The notes beneath the pieces are model-generated. The model was not told the DNA's origin, made no database searches, and saw nothing but the letters and a program-made list of their open reading frames with translations. A DNA stretch of 64,000 nucleotides. Origin: Planctomycetota bacterium. Lineage in GTDB: Bacteria > Planctomycetota > Planctomycetia > Planctomycetales > Planctomycetaceae. Below are positions 38,594 through 46,654 of the stretch, in pieces (positions within the stretch are counted from its first letter, which is position 1; the number at the start of each line of letters is the position of its first letter). A program made the position numbers and the translations under genes. Where the stretch lies: assembly GCA_022600195.1 (NCBI GenBank), contig JAHZKX010000032.1, forward strand, positions 113,924 to 177,923, written 5' to 3'.

Positions 38594-40963
38594 ATGAACA
38601 CATCTACGAAGAAATCTGATGATCTCAATCCGTATGTCTGGGCGACCATTAATGAGGAAGACCTCAAACTGTTCAACCAGCAGTTGAAAAATTTTGTGCC
38701 GCCTGATTCTTTTGATGCGCATGCCCATCTGTGGCGCGTGTCTGATCTCGGAGAGCCTACGCCCTCTCTGGCGGCTGCAGGACCTGCAGAAGTCACCAGA
38801 GCGGTCTACGATGAACGAGTGTCGCTCTGGATGCCCGACCGATGCCCGTCTGATGGTCTGTTTTTTCCGTTTCCGACGCGTGCATTGAATGTTGATGCCG
38901 CCAACCGATTTCTGGCTGACCAGATGAAAGGGAGCCCTCATTCGCGTGGATTAATGATTGTTACTCCGCATCAGGAACCGGCGCAGGTCGAACAGCAGAT
39001 CCTCGAGGATGGTTTCGCGGGCTTTAAAGTCTACCATCTGTTTGCGGAACGCGAAGACACACTATTCGCGCCGACAGAAGAGTTCATTCCGGAATGGGCA
39101 TGGGAGCTGGCTAACCAGTATGGGCTGGTGATTATGTTGCATATGGTACTTCCTCGGGCTTTAGCTGAGCCTGCAAATCAGACATACATACGCCAGCATT
39201 GTGAGCAATACCCGAATGCCAAATTGATTCTTGCACACGCGGCTCGTGGTTTTTGTGGGCGGCATACCGTCGAAGGAATTTCCTCCATTCGTGGATTGGA
39301 AAATGTCTTCTTCGATACTTCTGCAATCTGTGAGCCGGAGGCGTTCGAGGCCATCCTGAAAACATTTGGTCCTACAAGATTACTGTTCGGTGCTGATTTT
39401 TGTGTGACGGAAATGCGTAGTCGGTGTGTGAATCTTGCTGATGGTTTTTTGTGGCTTGATGAAATCCGTCCTGATTTCAGTCGTTCTCGATTTGCAAAAC
39501 CGACGCTGCTGGGCATCGAATCGTTGCTGGCATTAAAACAGGCCTGTACTAACCAGCACTTGAGTGATGGCGATGTGGAAGAAGTGTTCTGCCTGGGTGC
39601 CAGACGATTACTTGATTTACCTCTGACACGAAGCCTGCCCGATGTTCAGGAAGTCTATCGAGAAGCGAAGGAGATCTTTCCCGGCGGTACACAGTTACTT
39701 AGCAAACGGCCAGAAATGTTTGCTCCGGACCAGTGGCCCGCTTACTACCGCGAAGCAAGAGGCTGTGAAATTATCGATATCGAAGGTCGACACTTCATCG
39801 ACATGAGCCTGGGTGGCATCCTTGCGTGCATTCTTGGTTACAGTGACCCGGACGTTAATGCTGCCGTCATTCGTCGTGTGAATCTCGGTTCGATGTCAAC
39901 CTTGCAAACGGCAGACGAAATCGAACTCGCAAAATTACTCATTGAAATCCATCCCTGGGCGCACAATGCACGGTTTACGCGTGCTGGCGGTGAGTCAATG
40001 GTCGTTGCCACCCGAATTGCCCGTGCCTGCACACAACGTGATAAAGTTGCCATTTGTGGATATCACGGCTGGCATGACTGGTATCTCTCCGCAAACCTGC
40101 CTGCAACCGATGAAGGTGAACAGACCGACCATCTAACAGGGCACCTTTTGCCCGGTCTTGAGCCACGGGGCGTTCCCTCTGGTTTGTCGGGCACCGCTTT
40201 GACGTTCCGTTACAATCGACTGGATGAGCTTGACGCTCTCATTGCAAAACATGGACACGAACTGGCGGCTGTGGTGATGGAGCCGACTCGAAAAACCGAT
40301 CCGGAACCTGGTTTCCTTGAAGGCGTCCGCGAACGTTGCGACAAACTGAAAACGCCTTTGATTTTCGATGAAATTTCGAGTGGGTGGCGGCTCTGTCTTG
40401 GTGGTGCGCATCGAAATTATGGTGTGGAACCCGATATCGCTGTGTTTGCCAAGACGCTGGGTAACGGATTCCCGATCGGGGCCATCATTGGGAAACGCGA
40501 TATCATGCAGGCGGCACAGGAATCATTTATTTCCAGTACATTCTGGACCGAAGGCGTGGGTCCTGCGGCAGCGGTCGCCTGTGTGCGGAAGCAGATGAGT
40601 CTGGATATCCCCGCGCACCTTGAGCAGATTGGATCGCAGGTGATTGAAGGGTGGCAAGAACTGGGTAGCAAACATAACGTGCCGATCAATACTGTGGGTC
40701 ATCCCGCGATGGCGGTGCTTGCATTCGATCATCCGGAATCGGCTGAGCTGGCAACGTTGATGACGGCGCGAATGTTACAACATGGTTTTCTTGCCAGTGG
40801 TGCTTTTAATGCAACTCTCGCACATGAATCGCGGCACATTGCCAGCTATCTTGCAGCGTTGGATGAAGTCTTTGCAGAGTTGGCCAGTGCCATCCGCGAC
40901 GGTAAGATCCAACAGCGGATAGGTGGTCCCGTAAAACATTCCGGCTTTGCCAGACTAACGTGA
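38594..40963 (+). CDS. Amidohydrolase - class III aminotransferase fusion
   Basis: A 789-residue two-enzyme fusion. Residues ~30-345 are an amidohydrolase-2 TIM barrel, with the metal motif DAHAHLW, His/Asp sites in LILAHAARGF and LLFGADFC, and a link (EEVFCLGARRLLDL) typical of the barrel end. Residues ~355-785 are a class III PLP aminotransferase close to glutamate-1-semialdehyde aminomutase, with FPGGTQLLSKRP, GGESMVVATRIAR, the PLP aspartate in LIFDEISSGWR, and the PLP lysine in FAKTLGNGFPIG. Both halves look complete. A lactonase/decarboxylase-type step followed by transamination on one chain suggests a short pathway, probably for an amino sugar or keto acid (inference). Confidence 0.87.
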   Translation: MNTSTKKSDDLNPYVWATINEEDLKLFNQQLKNFVPPDSFDAHAHLWRVSDLGEPTPSLAAAGPAEVTRAVYDERVSLWMPDRCPSDGLFFPFPTRALNVDAANRFLADQMKGSPHSRGLMIVTPHQEPAQVEQQILEDGFAGFKVYHLFAEREDTLFAPTEEFIPEWAWELANQYGLVIMLHMVLPRALAEPANQTYIRQHCEQYPNAKLILAHAARGFCGRHTVEGISSIRGLENVFFDTSAICEPEAFEAILKTFGPTRLLFGADFCVTEMRSRCVNLADGFLWLDEIRPDFSRSRFAKPTLLGIESLLALKQACTNQHLSDGDVEEVFCLGARRLLDLPLTRSLPDVQEVYREAKEIFPGGTQLLSKRPEMFAPDQWPAYYREARGCEIIDIEGRHFIDMSLGGILACILGYSDPDVNAAVIRRVNLGSMSTLQTADEIELAKLLIEIHPWAHNARFTRAGGESMVVATRIARACTQRDKVAICGYHGWHDWYLSANLPATDEGEQTDHLTGHLLPGLEPRGVPSGLSGTALTFRYNRLDELDALIAKHGHELAAVVMEPTRKTDPEPGFLEGVRERCDKLKTPLIFDEISSGWRLCLGGAHRNYGVEPDIAVFAKTLGNGFPIGAIIGKRDIMQAAQESFISSTFWTEGVGPAAAVACVRKQMSLDIPAHLEQIGSQVIEGWQELGSKHNVPINTVGHPAMAVLAFDHPESAELATLMTARMLQHGFLASGAFNATLAHESRHIASYLAALDEVFAELASAIRDGKIQQRIGGPVKHSGFARLT

Positions 40964-40986
40964 ACCCACTGAGAAATCTTCGTCCC

Positions 40987-41056
40987 CATCTGACTTCGTC
41001 AGATGAGAGAGGCACTTAAGCAGAAACGCCCAGAGCTGTTCAGCACGGGCGTTTCT
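40987..41056. terminator. Two inverted repeats, second a bidirectional terminator
   Basis: CATCTGAC/GTCAGATG (40987-41005, 3-nt loop) is followed by AGAAACGCCC (41022-41031) and GGGCGTTTCT (41047-41056) around 15 bases. They lie between the convergent fusion gene and the cold-shock gene and probably stop both transcripts. Confidence 0.75.
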
Positions 41057-41085
41057 CTGTATTCAGACTTGTCTGACTTACGAAC

Positions 41086-41286
41086 TTATTCAGATACCCG
41101 TACAGAAGTAGCACATGGTCCTTTACGACCTTCGCCTATTTCATATTCGACAACATCACCTTCCTGAAGTTCTTCGAGTGTTTTTCCCTGAACTTCAGAA
41201 TGATGAAAGAACAAGTCTCCTGACTCTCCTTCAATGAATCCAAATCCGCGATCTGTGACTAATCTCTTGATCTTACCTTGTGGCAT
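41086..41286 (-). CDS. Cold-shock domain protein
   Basis: A 66-residue single-domain cold-shock protein that binds single-stranded nucleic acid. RNP1 is DRGFGFIEG and RNP2 is DLFFHHSEV. The ATG at 41286 has GGAG eight bases upstream; the frame's extension upstream to 41376 is not part of the usual protein. A near-consensus promoter more than 200 bases upstream implies a long leader, as in cspA-type mRNAs. Confidence 0.93.
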   Translation of the reverse strand: MPQGKIKRLVTDRGFGFIEGESGDLFFHHSEVQGKTLEELQEGDVVEYEIGEGRKGPCATSVRVSE

Positions 41287-41477
41287 TTCTGCTCTCCAAC
41301 TTAATAACCTGTAATACACGAAACGGCCGGCAGTGCAGCGCTCCGTAGCCCAAATAAAGAAAGCAGATAGAGCCACAAAACCGAAGCAGTCACTTACAAG
41401 GAAGCACTGCTACGCAGAATGAAGCGGGAAGAGAATAACAACCCGAAGGCGGTTTAACCTACACCTTGTCTCTGCTC

Positions 41478-41528
41478 GTCACAACTATTGTGACACTCGC
41501 ATTATACTGTGTATAGCGTACCTGTAAA
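41478..41528 (-). promoter_or_regulatory. Near-consensus sigma-70 promoter with dyad at the start site
   Basis: On the minus strand, TTTACA (41528-41523), a 16-base spacer and a perfect TATAAT (41506-41501) form a strong promoter. The perfect dyad GTCACAA-CTA-TTGTGAC (41478-41494) covers the predicted start site. It would act either as an operator or as a 5' hairpin on the mRNA. The leader to the cold-shock ATG would be about 205 bases. Confidence 0.8.
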
Positions 41529-41676
41529 GGGTGGACGCCCCGCTTTGAAACGATTCTCGACAACCGCAAGAGCCTGCCAACACTGCAGAAAACCCTTGTT
41601 TTCGAGGTTTTTTTGAGCCAAAAGGCACGTCAACCGGTTGACCGCCCGATGGAGTACAACCATTGGTGCAATCTCA
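41529..41676. other. Non-coding stretch with a palindrome
   Basis: The only feature is the perfect 14-bp palindrome GTCAACCGGTTGAC (41629-41642), about 100 bases upstream of the cold-shock promoter. It could be a regulator site. Confidence 0.3.
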
Positions 41677-41901
41677 TCATGTTGGACCGTCTAGCCGCCA
41701 ACAGTTATCCAGATCAAATCGGGCAATGTTTAGCAAAATTGAAATGATTAAGTCGAAGTGAGTTCGAAAGTCCTTTTCATCTTCGATGGAATGGAAATAA
41801 TCTAATAACAGAACGATGGTATCGATTTCGAACAGCCAATCTCGTTGATATTGCCGGGGCACTTCTCCGAGCAATATTCGAGAGTCAGAAAAACGAAACA
41901 T
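41677..41901 (-). CDS. Short open frame, doubtful
   Basis: 74 codons beginning MFRFSDSRILLGEVPRQYQRDWLFEIDTIV. It has no recognisable family, and the ribosome site is not clear. The amphipathic, acidic composition is compatible with a real small protein or a gene remnant. It sits in a gene-poor stretch left of the integrated element. Confidence 0.25.
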   Translation of the reverse strand: MFRFSDSRILLGEVPRQYQRDWLFEIDTIVLLLDYFHSIEDEKDFRTHFDLIISILLNIARFDLDNCWRLDGPT

Positions 41902-42115
41902 ATGTCCTCAGCAGTATGTAACGGCTGTGAAGAAACAGGTCCCTCCAAGAATGTGTGCACGACAAGATTAGGTATTCAGAAAGTCTAATGAACAATAAAA
42001 GTGTTACCCATGTCTCCGAACGACTGTTACCTATCTCTACGGTCTTTACAGGGAGCCTGTCCTACGCTACTGAAGCCCCATCCGTTGTACGTGGAATTTT
42101 CGGTACTCATATTAT

Positions 42116-42766
42116 CTACACCTTCTTTAGTTCCTCTTTTTCTTTGTTAGCAGGTTTGATTGCCATCAGCGTAATAAGTGCGAGAGCAAGGCCAATTAAA
42201 CACGATGCAATGACATGCCAAAACAGGATCAGGCGAGTATCATCAGAGATGATCATCATTGGAGTATCCCCAAAGAGAACACGCCTTATTTCCAATTCAT
42301 ACCAGTCACCCAATGTGCAAGACAAAAAGCAAGCGACTGTTCCAAGGCCCGATGGAAACGAACCATAAATATGGTATGAAAACCACAGAATGCAAAAAGT
42401 GATCAATGAACACAATATCCAAACCGCGCTAAAACGTTTGGTTTTGATTGCCATCAGCGTAACAGGTGCGAAAACAAGGCCAATTAAACACGATGCAATG
42501 ACATGCCAAAACAGCATCAGGCGAGTAGCATAAGAGGCGATCGGAATTGGAGTATCCCCAAAGAGAACACGCATTATTTCCAATTCATACCATTCACCCA
42601 ATGTGCAACGGATATAATAAAGGCCCAATGTGCCATCGACAGTTTTATATTCCGATGGAAACGAAGCACTAATTTGGTATGAAAACAATAGAATGTAAAA
42701 AGTGATCAATGAACACAATATCCAAACCGCGCTAAAACGTTTGGTTTTGACTTGACTCAAAATCAT
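42116..42766 (-). CDS. Membrane protein made of two tandem copies of a two-helix unit
   Basis: A 216-residue protein of unknown family. After six residues, a 101-residue unit (starting KTKRFSAVWILCSLITF, ending CLIGLVFAPVTLMAI) is followed directly by a 96-residue copy of itself, then a short charged tail (KPANKEKEELKKV). Each unit has two hydrophobic helices around a polar stretch with TLG(E/D)WYELEI and VLFGDTP. The DNA copies are close to identical over long runs, so the duplication is recent. The N-terminal Lys-Arg and the tail suggest cytoplasmic ends. Confidence 0.65.
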   Translation of the reverse strand: MILSQVKTKRFSAVWILCSLITFYILLFSYQISASFPSEYKTVDGTLGLYYIRCTLGEWYELEIMRVLFGDTPIPIASYATRLMLFWHVIASCLIGLVFAPVTLMAIKTKRFSAVWILCSLITFCILWFSYHIYGSFPSGLGTVACFLSCTLGDWYELEIRRVLFGDTPMMIISDDTRLILFWHVIASCLIGLALALITLMAIKPANKEKEELKKV

Positions 42767-43204
42767 ATGTGCACCGCTCTTTCTATCCGATGAGAATATT
42801 ACGAATGCCTTGACAGCGAACCGCTACAATGGCAACACGTTTTATCCAATTTGATCACCATGGGCTCGCAGTGACTATGCTCTGTTGCAAGCGGGCACTT
42901 TGGCTTTTGTTTGAATAGTCCGACTTCGAATGTCTTTATTTGTATTATTTGGCCGGGTATTTGGCTATTGCTATCTTTCGGGCGTCACTACACTGTTTTG
43001 CGGTCAAATTGTTCTCGTAAGAATAAAAAATATTGTCCGACGTGGACGTTGGGTGCATCAAATTGTCTCGGTCGTCCTCATGCGTGACCTAACTCGTGTG
43101 CCATTAATTCTCGGGTACCTAATTCAATTCCTGTTGTAACTAATGCATCATACCATCGAAATTAGGTACACCCTAAAAACTGGTCAATCAGGTACAAAAC
43201 AGGC
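42767..43204. other. Non-coding stretch left of the integrated element
   Basis: A 69-codon open frame (42930-43139, +) is present but starts without a ribosome site and looks like chance. No other structure was recognised. Confidence 0.3.
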
Positions 43205-43244
43205 AAAAAAAAAAGCCACAACTCGGATTGAGTTATGGCTTTTG
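43205..43244 (-). terminator. Stranded terminator of the tRNA-Lys gene
   Basis: Inverted repeat AAAAGCCACAACTC (43211-43224) with GAGTTATGGCTTTT (43230-43243), one mismatch. It is followed on the minus strand by a poly-T tract. It lies four bases beyond the 3' end of the tRNA fragment at 43248-43291. It was most likely the native terminator of the tRNA before the element inserted. Confidence 0.75.
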
Positions 43245-43247
43245 AAG

Positions 43248-43291
43248 TGCCCCCGCTAGGAATCGAACCTAGAACCTACTGATTAAGAGTC
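43248..43291 (-). repeat. attL: partial tRNA-Lys copy
   Basis: 44 bp identical to 52407-52450. It covers the tRNA from the anticodon loop to the discriminator base but lacks the 5' half, so it is not a functional tRNA. A candidate inverted repeat (CCCAAC/GTTGGG, 43291-43318) follows on the element side. Confidence 0.92.
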
Positions 43292-43405
43292 CCAACCCAA
43301 CCACCGTTGACCGTTGGGCGGGAATCGATTTGATTGTTTTCTAGTTAGTTTTGCAATGATTGCCAATAGTTGGATGACTGCCGGTTTGGGGGTTGGTGGC
43401 TGCGC

Positions 43406-43428
43406 CAGCTAACACTTTAGCTAACACC
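43406..43428. repeat. Left integrase arm-type repeat
   Basis: 23 bp identical to 52317-52339. It holds two direct copies of AGCTAACAC 12 bases apart, 115 bases inside attL. The size, tandem form and presence near both att sites fit integrase arm-binding sites. Confidence 0.7.
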
Positions 43429-43774
43429 CTTCCAATTGATACGCGGGGCAGATTAGAACCTAAAACCGAGAGGATAACTGTTATCCAACAGCGGTTGAGC
43501 TGTCAGTTCGTTCCGCGCCAGTCCCAGACTAATGCCTTACTTAGATACTACATCCTTTGCCAGTAGTTTCAAGTGAAGTACAACAATCACGACACTGTGA
43601 AAACTTGGATGCTTGACAACGTGTTCAGATTTAATATTGATTAGGCGAATATCTCGATTAAAATATAGATAGAACCAGAGAAACAATACACGGGGCTAGG
43701 ATCGCTTCCGAAAGCCGAACTATCCATTCGGTTGCCCCTTGTTTTATTTTGGATTCACTCGGGAGGGTGTCACG
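43429..43774. other. Left-end non-coding region of the element
   Basis: It contains the perfect dyad GGATAAC-T-GTTATCC (43472-43486), a good operator candidate, and a TTGACA (43614-43619) without a convincing -10 box. GGGAGG at its right end is the ribosome site of the next gene. Confidence 0.4.
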
Positions 43775-44488
43775 ATGGATATTTGGGATACACATTCTAA
43801 GGACAATAACCGTGAGCAATGGGACGAAATCTTTAACTCGTCCCCTGAGGATCGATATTTAATTGTTATCGACACCTTTGTTAATCTCAGAGACTTGGCA
43901 CAAGCTGCTATCGATGGCTCTCTCGATAAAAACGATGCGTGTTCCGTGCGTGACCTGGACCTTCCGACACACGCGATTGTTGCCTACTGCGATACTAAAA
44001 CCAGTATCAATACTGATTGTGTTATCGACCTATTGCACGCGATGCACGCAAGAACCACCTCAACAAAATCTTTTGGTGGTGGTTTAACCCGTTTTGGTCG
44101 CAGCCTCGATACAGAGGAATTCGAAGTTTTGTTGACCATGCTTTGGAAGGTGCAAGATCGCATAGGGAATCACTTATTTTCGCTCACGGGTGACACAGAG
44201 CGAGAAAAGGTAGCGGACGAAATAGGTAAATGGTCAGAACCGATCCCGTACAAATTTTTACGTAAGATATTTCACGTAAGTCAGGAAACACTTATAAATA
44301 TGATTAAGAACGAGACAATCGTAGTTCACGAAACACGTGGATCGGATAGAAAAAAAGTTGTTTTGAAGTCATGTATGCCAACGGACTGGGAACAGTATCT
44401 TCCTCGTAAGTCCGATAGAAAAAAAGTTGGTTTGAGGTCATCTGTGCCATCGGACTGGGAACAGTATCCTCCTCGTAAGTCCGATTAA
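43775..44488 (+). CDS. Element protein of unknown function with C-terminal tandem repeat
   Basis: A 237-residue soluble protein. The ATG at 43775 has GGGAGG eight bases upstream. The first ~170 residues are helical and acidic; then a stretch (KFLRKIFHVSQETLINMIKNETIVVHE) looks like a winged-helix or helix-turn-helix DNA-binding unit. The last ~46 residues are a 23-residue repeat present twice (SDRKKVVLKSCMPTDWEQY / SDRKKVGLRSSVPSDWEQY). The short motif DACS(I/V)xDL is also found in the element protein at 47474. A role in DNA binding, perhaps at the iterons that overlap its own 3' end, is an inference. Confidence 0.7.
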   Translation: MDIWDTHSKDNNREQWDEIFNSSPEDRYLIVIDTFVNLRDLAQAAIDGSLDKNDACSVRDLDLPTHAIVAYCDTKTSINTDCVIDLLHAMHARTTSTKSFGGGLTRFGRSLDTEEFEVLLTMLWKVQDRIGNHLFSLTGDTEREKVADEIGKWSEPIPYKFLRKIFHVSQETLINMIKNETIVVHETRGSDRKKVVLKSCMPTDWEQYLPRKSDRKKVGLRSSVPSDWEQYPPRKSD

Positions 44489-44515
44489 GTCCGATTATCT
44501 CAGTGTAAGTCCGAT
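44407..44515. repeat. Iteron-like set TAAGTCCGAT x4
   Basis: Copies at 44407-44416, 44476-44485, 44486-44495 and 44506-44515. The last three are spaced 10 and 20 bases, that is on the same face of the helix. They span the end of the preceding gene and the space before the excisionase-like gene. Probable binding sites for an element regulator or replication protein. Confidence 0.6.
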
Positions 44516-44629
44516 ACCGCATCTGAACTCTAAAAGGGCTATAGCCGACTGTATTTCCCCTGCTATTGTAAGAGTAGTTGAAGCAATTCCGCTCCAACAC
44601 TTAAACAATCCATAACGGGGGATGACAGA

Positions 44630-44836
44630 ATGAAATCGACAGAGAGTGGAGAAATTTCTCAGGACGCTTGCTACACACTTAGCGAGCTTCAAAAACGAAC
44701 CGGCCTAAAACGGGACGCGATGCGTTCTGCCAGAAAGAACGGCCTGCGGGTCATCTATCGCCATAATAGGGCGTTTATCATGGGTTCCGACTTCTTGTCC
44801 TATCTTGCCAAAGAGGAAACCTCTGTCCGCTCGTAA
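44630..44836 (+). CDS. Small HTH protein, excisionase-like
   Basis: A 68-residue protein. YTLSELQKRTGLKRDAMRSARKNGLRVIYRHNRAFIMGSDFLSYL follows the pattern of MerR/Xis-type helix-turn-helix plus wing, including the final positions where excisionases read a site before a short helix. GGGGGATG lies six bases before the ATG. Its terminator overlaps its stop codon. Such a protein would direct excision or regulate early genes; the second HTH protein (47946) is an equal candidate for the excisionase. Confidence 0.75.
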   Translation: MKSTESGEISQDACYTLSELQKRTGLKRDAMRSARKNGLRVIYRHNRAFIMGSDFLSYLAKEETSVRS

Positions 44837-44853
44837 CGGACAGAGGCTTTTTG
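44820..44853 (+). terminator. Intrinsic terminator overlapping the HTH gene stop
   Basis: A perfect 10-bp stem, CCTCTGTCCG (44820-44829) with CGGACAGAGG (44837-44846), is followed by CTTTTTG. The TAA stop of the HTH gene lies in the loop, so translation up to the stop could keep the stem from forming. Confidence 0.9.
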
Positions 44854-44942
44854 TATCCACACAGACTATTAGGGGACTGTTAGATTATGAGAAAAATTAT
44901 TGCAATTGTCAACGCCACTCTCTCGATTTGGGAGGTGGCTTG

Positions 44943-46478
44943 ATGGTGAAACAAAACAAACTACAACAAGCGGCGCTCGATTACGCTAGTAAGGGCATAG
45001 GAGTCTTTCCACTCGTTCCAGATGATAAGAAGCCGCTTGGCTCACTGGCTCCGCATGGGGGCAAAGCTGCGACGACAGACGAAGACCATATCGTCAGCAG
45101 TGGTGAGCAATCTGAAGATCAAGGGATTTATACAGATCTAGAGCCAGAAGAAACATTCCACAGCGATGAAGCAACCGACCGCAAAAGCGCTGAGGTCCTC
45201 ATTGAGATTCACGGGGATGATATTCGATATCTCCATGCGTGGAAAAGTTGGATGATTTGGGACGGCACTCGTTGGAAGCCAGATGGCTCAGGCGAGATTA
45301 TTAAAAAGGCACACTCTGTTTCAGAATATTGGTTCAAAAGGTCTCACGACATTGTTGATGAGAAACAAAAAAAAACGTGCATTGGGCAGGCTGTGCGAGC
45401 TGCGAACACTCGCGGCATTGACAGTTTTCTCAAGCAGGCTCAATCACTGGTACCAATTATGGTTGCTGATCTGAATGCCGATCCGTGGCTGCTTAATTGC
45501 CAGAATGGAACGATCAACCTCAAGACGGGAGAACTTCAACCACACTCACGGGGGGATCTGATTTCGGTCATCTGTTCAACTTCATTTAATCAGGACGCAA
45601 CATCACTTGTGTGGGATTCCTTTCTGGAATCAACCTTTGCTGATCATGGGGACGTTATCGGCTATTTGCAACGCCTATTCGGTTCTGCTCTGGTCGGAAT
45701 CATTCGCGATCATATCCTGCCCGTATTTTGGGGTGGTGGTGCAAACGGCAAATCAACACTGTTGAATGCGATTCTTGAAACGCTCGGCTCTGATTACTCA
45801 ATGCAGGCCAATCCTGAATTACTGATGGATACCGGCAACAATCAGCATCCCACTGACAGGGCTGATTTGTACGGTAAGCGTTTCGTTTCCGCTGTGGAAA
45901 CCGAAGCCAACAAGCGAATGAAAGAAGCATTCGTGAAGGCCCTCACGGGTGGTGACAAGATCCGAGCCAGGCATCTGTATAAAGATTTCTTTGAATTCGA
46001 CCCATCGCACCTGATAACTCTTTGCACGAACCACAAGCCACGTGTCTATGGGGGCGATTACGGCATCTGGAGACGACTACGGCTGATTCCATTCGTTCAG
46101 ACTTTCAAAGGATCACAGGCAGACTCACGGCTCCCTGAAAAGCTCAAGAAAGAATCAGCGGGCATATTGGCATGGATGGTCAAAGGTTGTCTCAACTGGC
46201 AGGAGCAAGGGCTGAACGATCCACAAACAGTCCTAGAAGCAACTGAAGAATATAAATCTGAATCCGATGTGATCGGTCAGTTCATTGAATCTGAATGCTA
46301 TGTCAATGATGGGATGCGTGTTCGGTTCGGTGATTTGTATTCAGCGTTTGAAACATGGTGTGAAGCCAATGGGGAAAGTATACCCAACAAAAAGAACACC
46401 GGTAATTATCTCGGTGAACATTATAAGAAGATCCGAAATGACGGGATCTGGTATCAGGGGGTGGCACTAAGAGCATGA
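44943..46478 (+). CDS. P4/D5-type SF3 helicase with a vestigial primase-polymerase N-terminus
   Basis: A 511-residue replication protein. The ATG at 44943 has GGGAGG upstream and lies after the terminator; an in-frame extension to 44805 is not credible. Residues ~8-45 (ALDYASKGIGVFPLVPDDKKPL...HGGKAATTDEDHI) match the start of bifunctional primase-polymerase domains, but the catalytic Asp/His region that should follow is absent. The D5_N-type domain begins directly at IRYLHAWKSWMIWDG. The SF3 helicase has Walker A GGANGKST and the P4-family stretch CTNHKPRVYGGDYGIWRRLRLIPF. So it should unwind DNA but probably not prime. A repeat array typical of an origin follows the gene. Confidence 0.88.
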   Translation: MVKQNKLQQAALDYASKGIGVFPLVPDDKKPLGSLAPHGGKAATTDEDHIVSSGEQSEDQGIYTDLEPEETFHSDEATDRKSAEVLIEIHGDDIRYLHAWKSWMIWDGTRWKPDGSGEIIKKAHSVSEYWFKRSHDIVDEKQKKTCIGQAVRAANTRGIDSFLKQAQSLVPIMVADLNADPWLLNCQNGTINLKTGELQPHSRGDLISVICSTSFNQDATSLVWDSFLESTFADHGDVIGYLQRLFGSALVGIIRDHILPVFWGGGANGKSTLLNAILETLGSDYSMQANPELLMDTGNNQHPTDRADLYGKRFVSAVETEANKRMKEAFVKALTGGDKIRARHLYKDFFEFDPSHLITLCTNHKPRVYGGDYGIWRRLRLIPFVQTFKGSQADSRLPEKLKKESAGILAWMVKGCLNWQEQGLNDPQTVLEATEEYKSESDVIGQFIESECYVNDGMRVRFGDLYSAFETWCEANGESIPNKKNTGNYLGEHYKKIRNDGIWYQGVALRA

Positions 46479-46491
46479 ATTTACTTCAGCA

Positions 46492-46586
46492 ACGGAACGA
46501 TACGGAACGATGGAACGATTATCTAAAAACTATCCCCTACACACGCACGGGGGGGGACTTTGTAAAACATCGTTCCGTCGTTCCGT
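46492..46586. repeat. Candidate replication origin: iterons flanking a short unique core
   Basis: Three direct copies of GGAACGAT end at 46501, 46511 and 46519. Two inverted copies (CGTTCC) lie in 46569-46586. They flank about 49 bases that include an AT-rich part and a run of eight G. The array starts 14 bases after the helicase stop codon, the same place as the origin in staphylococcal islands, where Rep binds two iteron sets. Confidence 0.65.
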
Positions 46587-46654
46587 CCGATCCGCAGGCG
46601 CGAAGGCATAGGTGATTACTGATATTTTTCACGGAAGGATATGGACTGAACGGA

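Noticed and set aside
42930..43139. 69-codon plus-strand frame left of the element
   Set aside because: No ribosome site, no recognisable product, and composition like the surrounding non-coding DNA.
43248..43291. A second tRNA-Lys gene
   Set aside because: Only the 3' part of the tRNA is present; the 5' acceptor strand, D arm and 5' anticodon stem are absent, so it is the att copy.
43406..43428. CRISPR or other repeat array at the element end
   Set aside because: Only two tandem units with one matching pair far away; no spacers and no cas genes.
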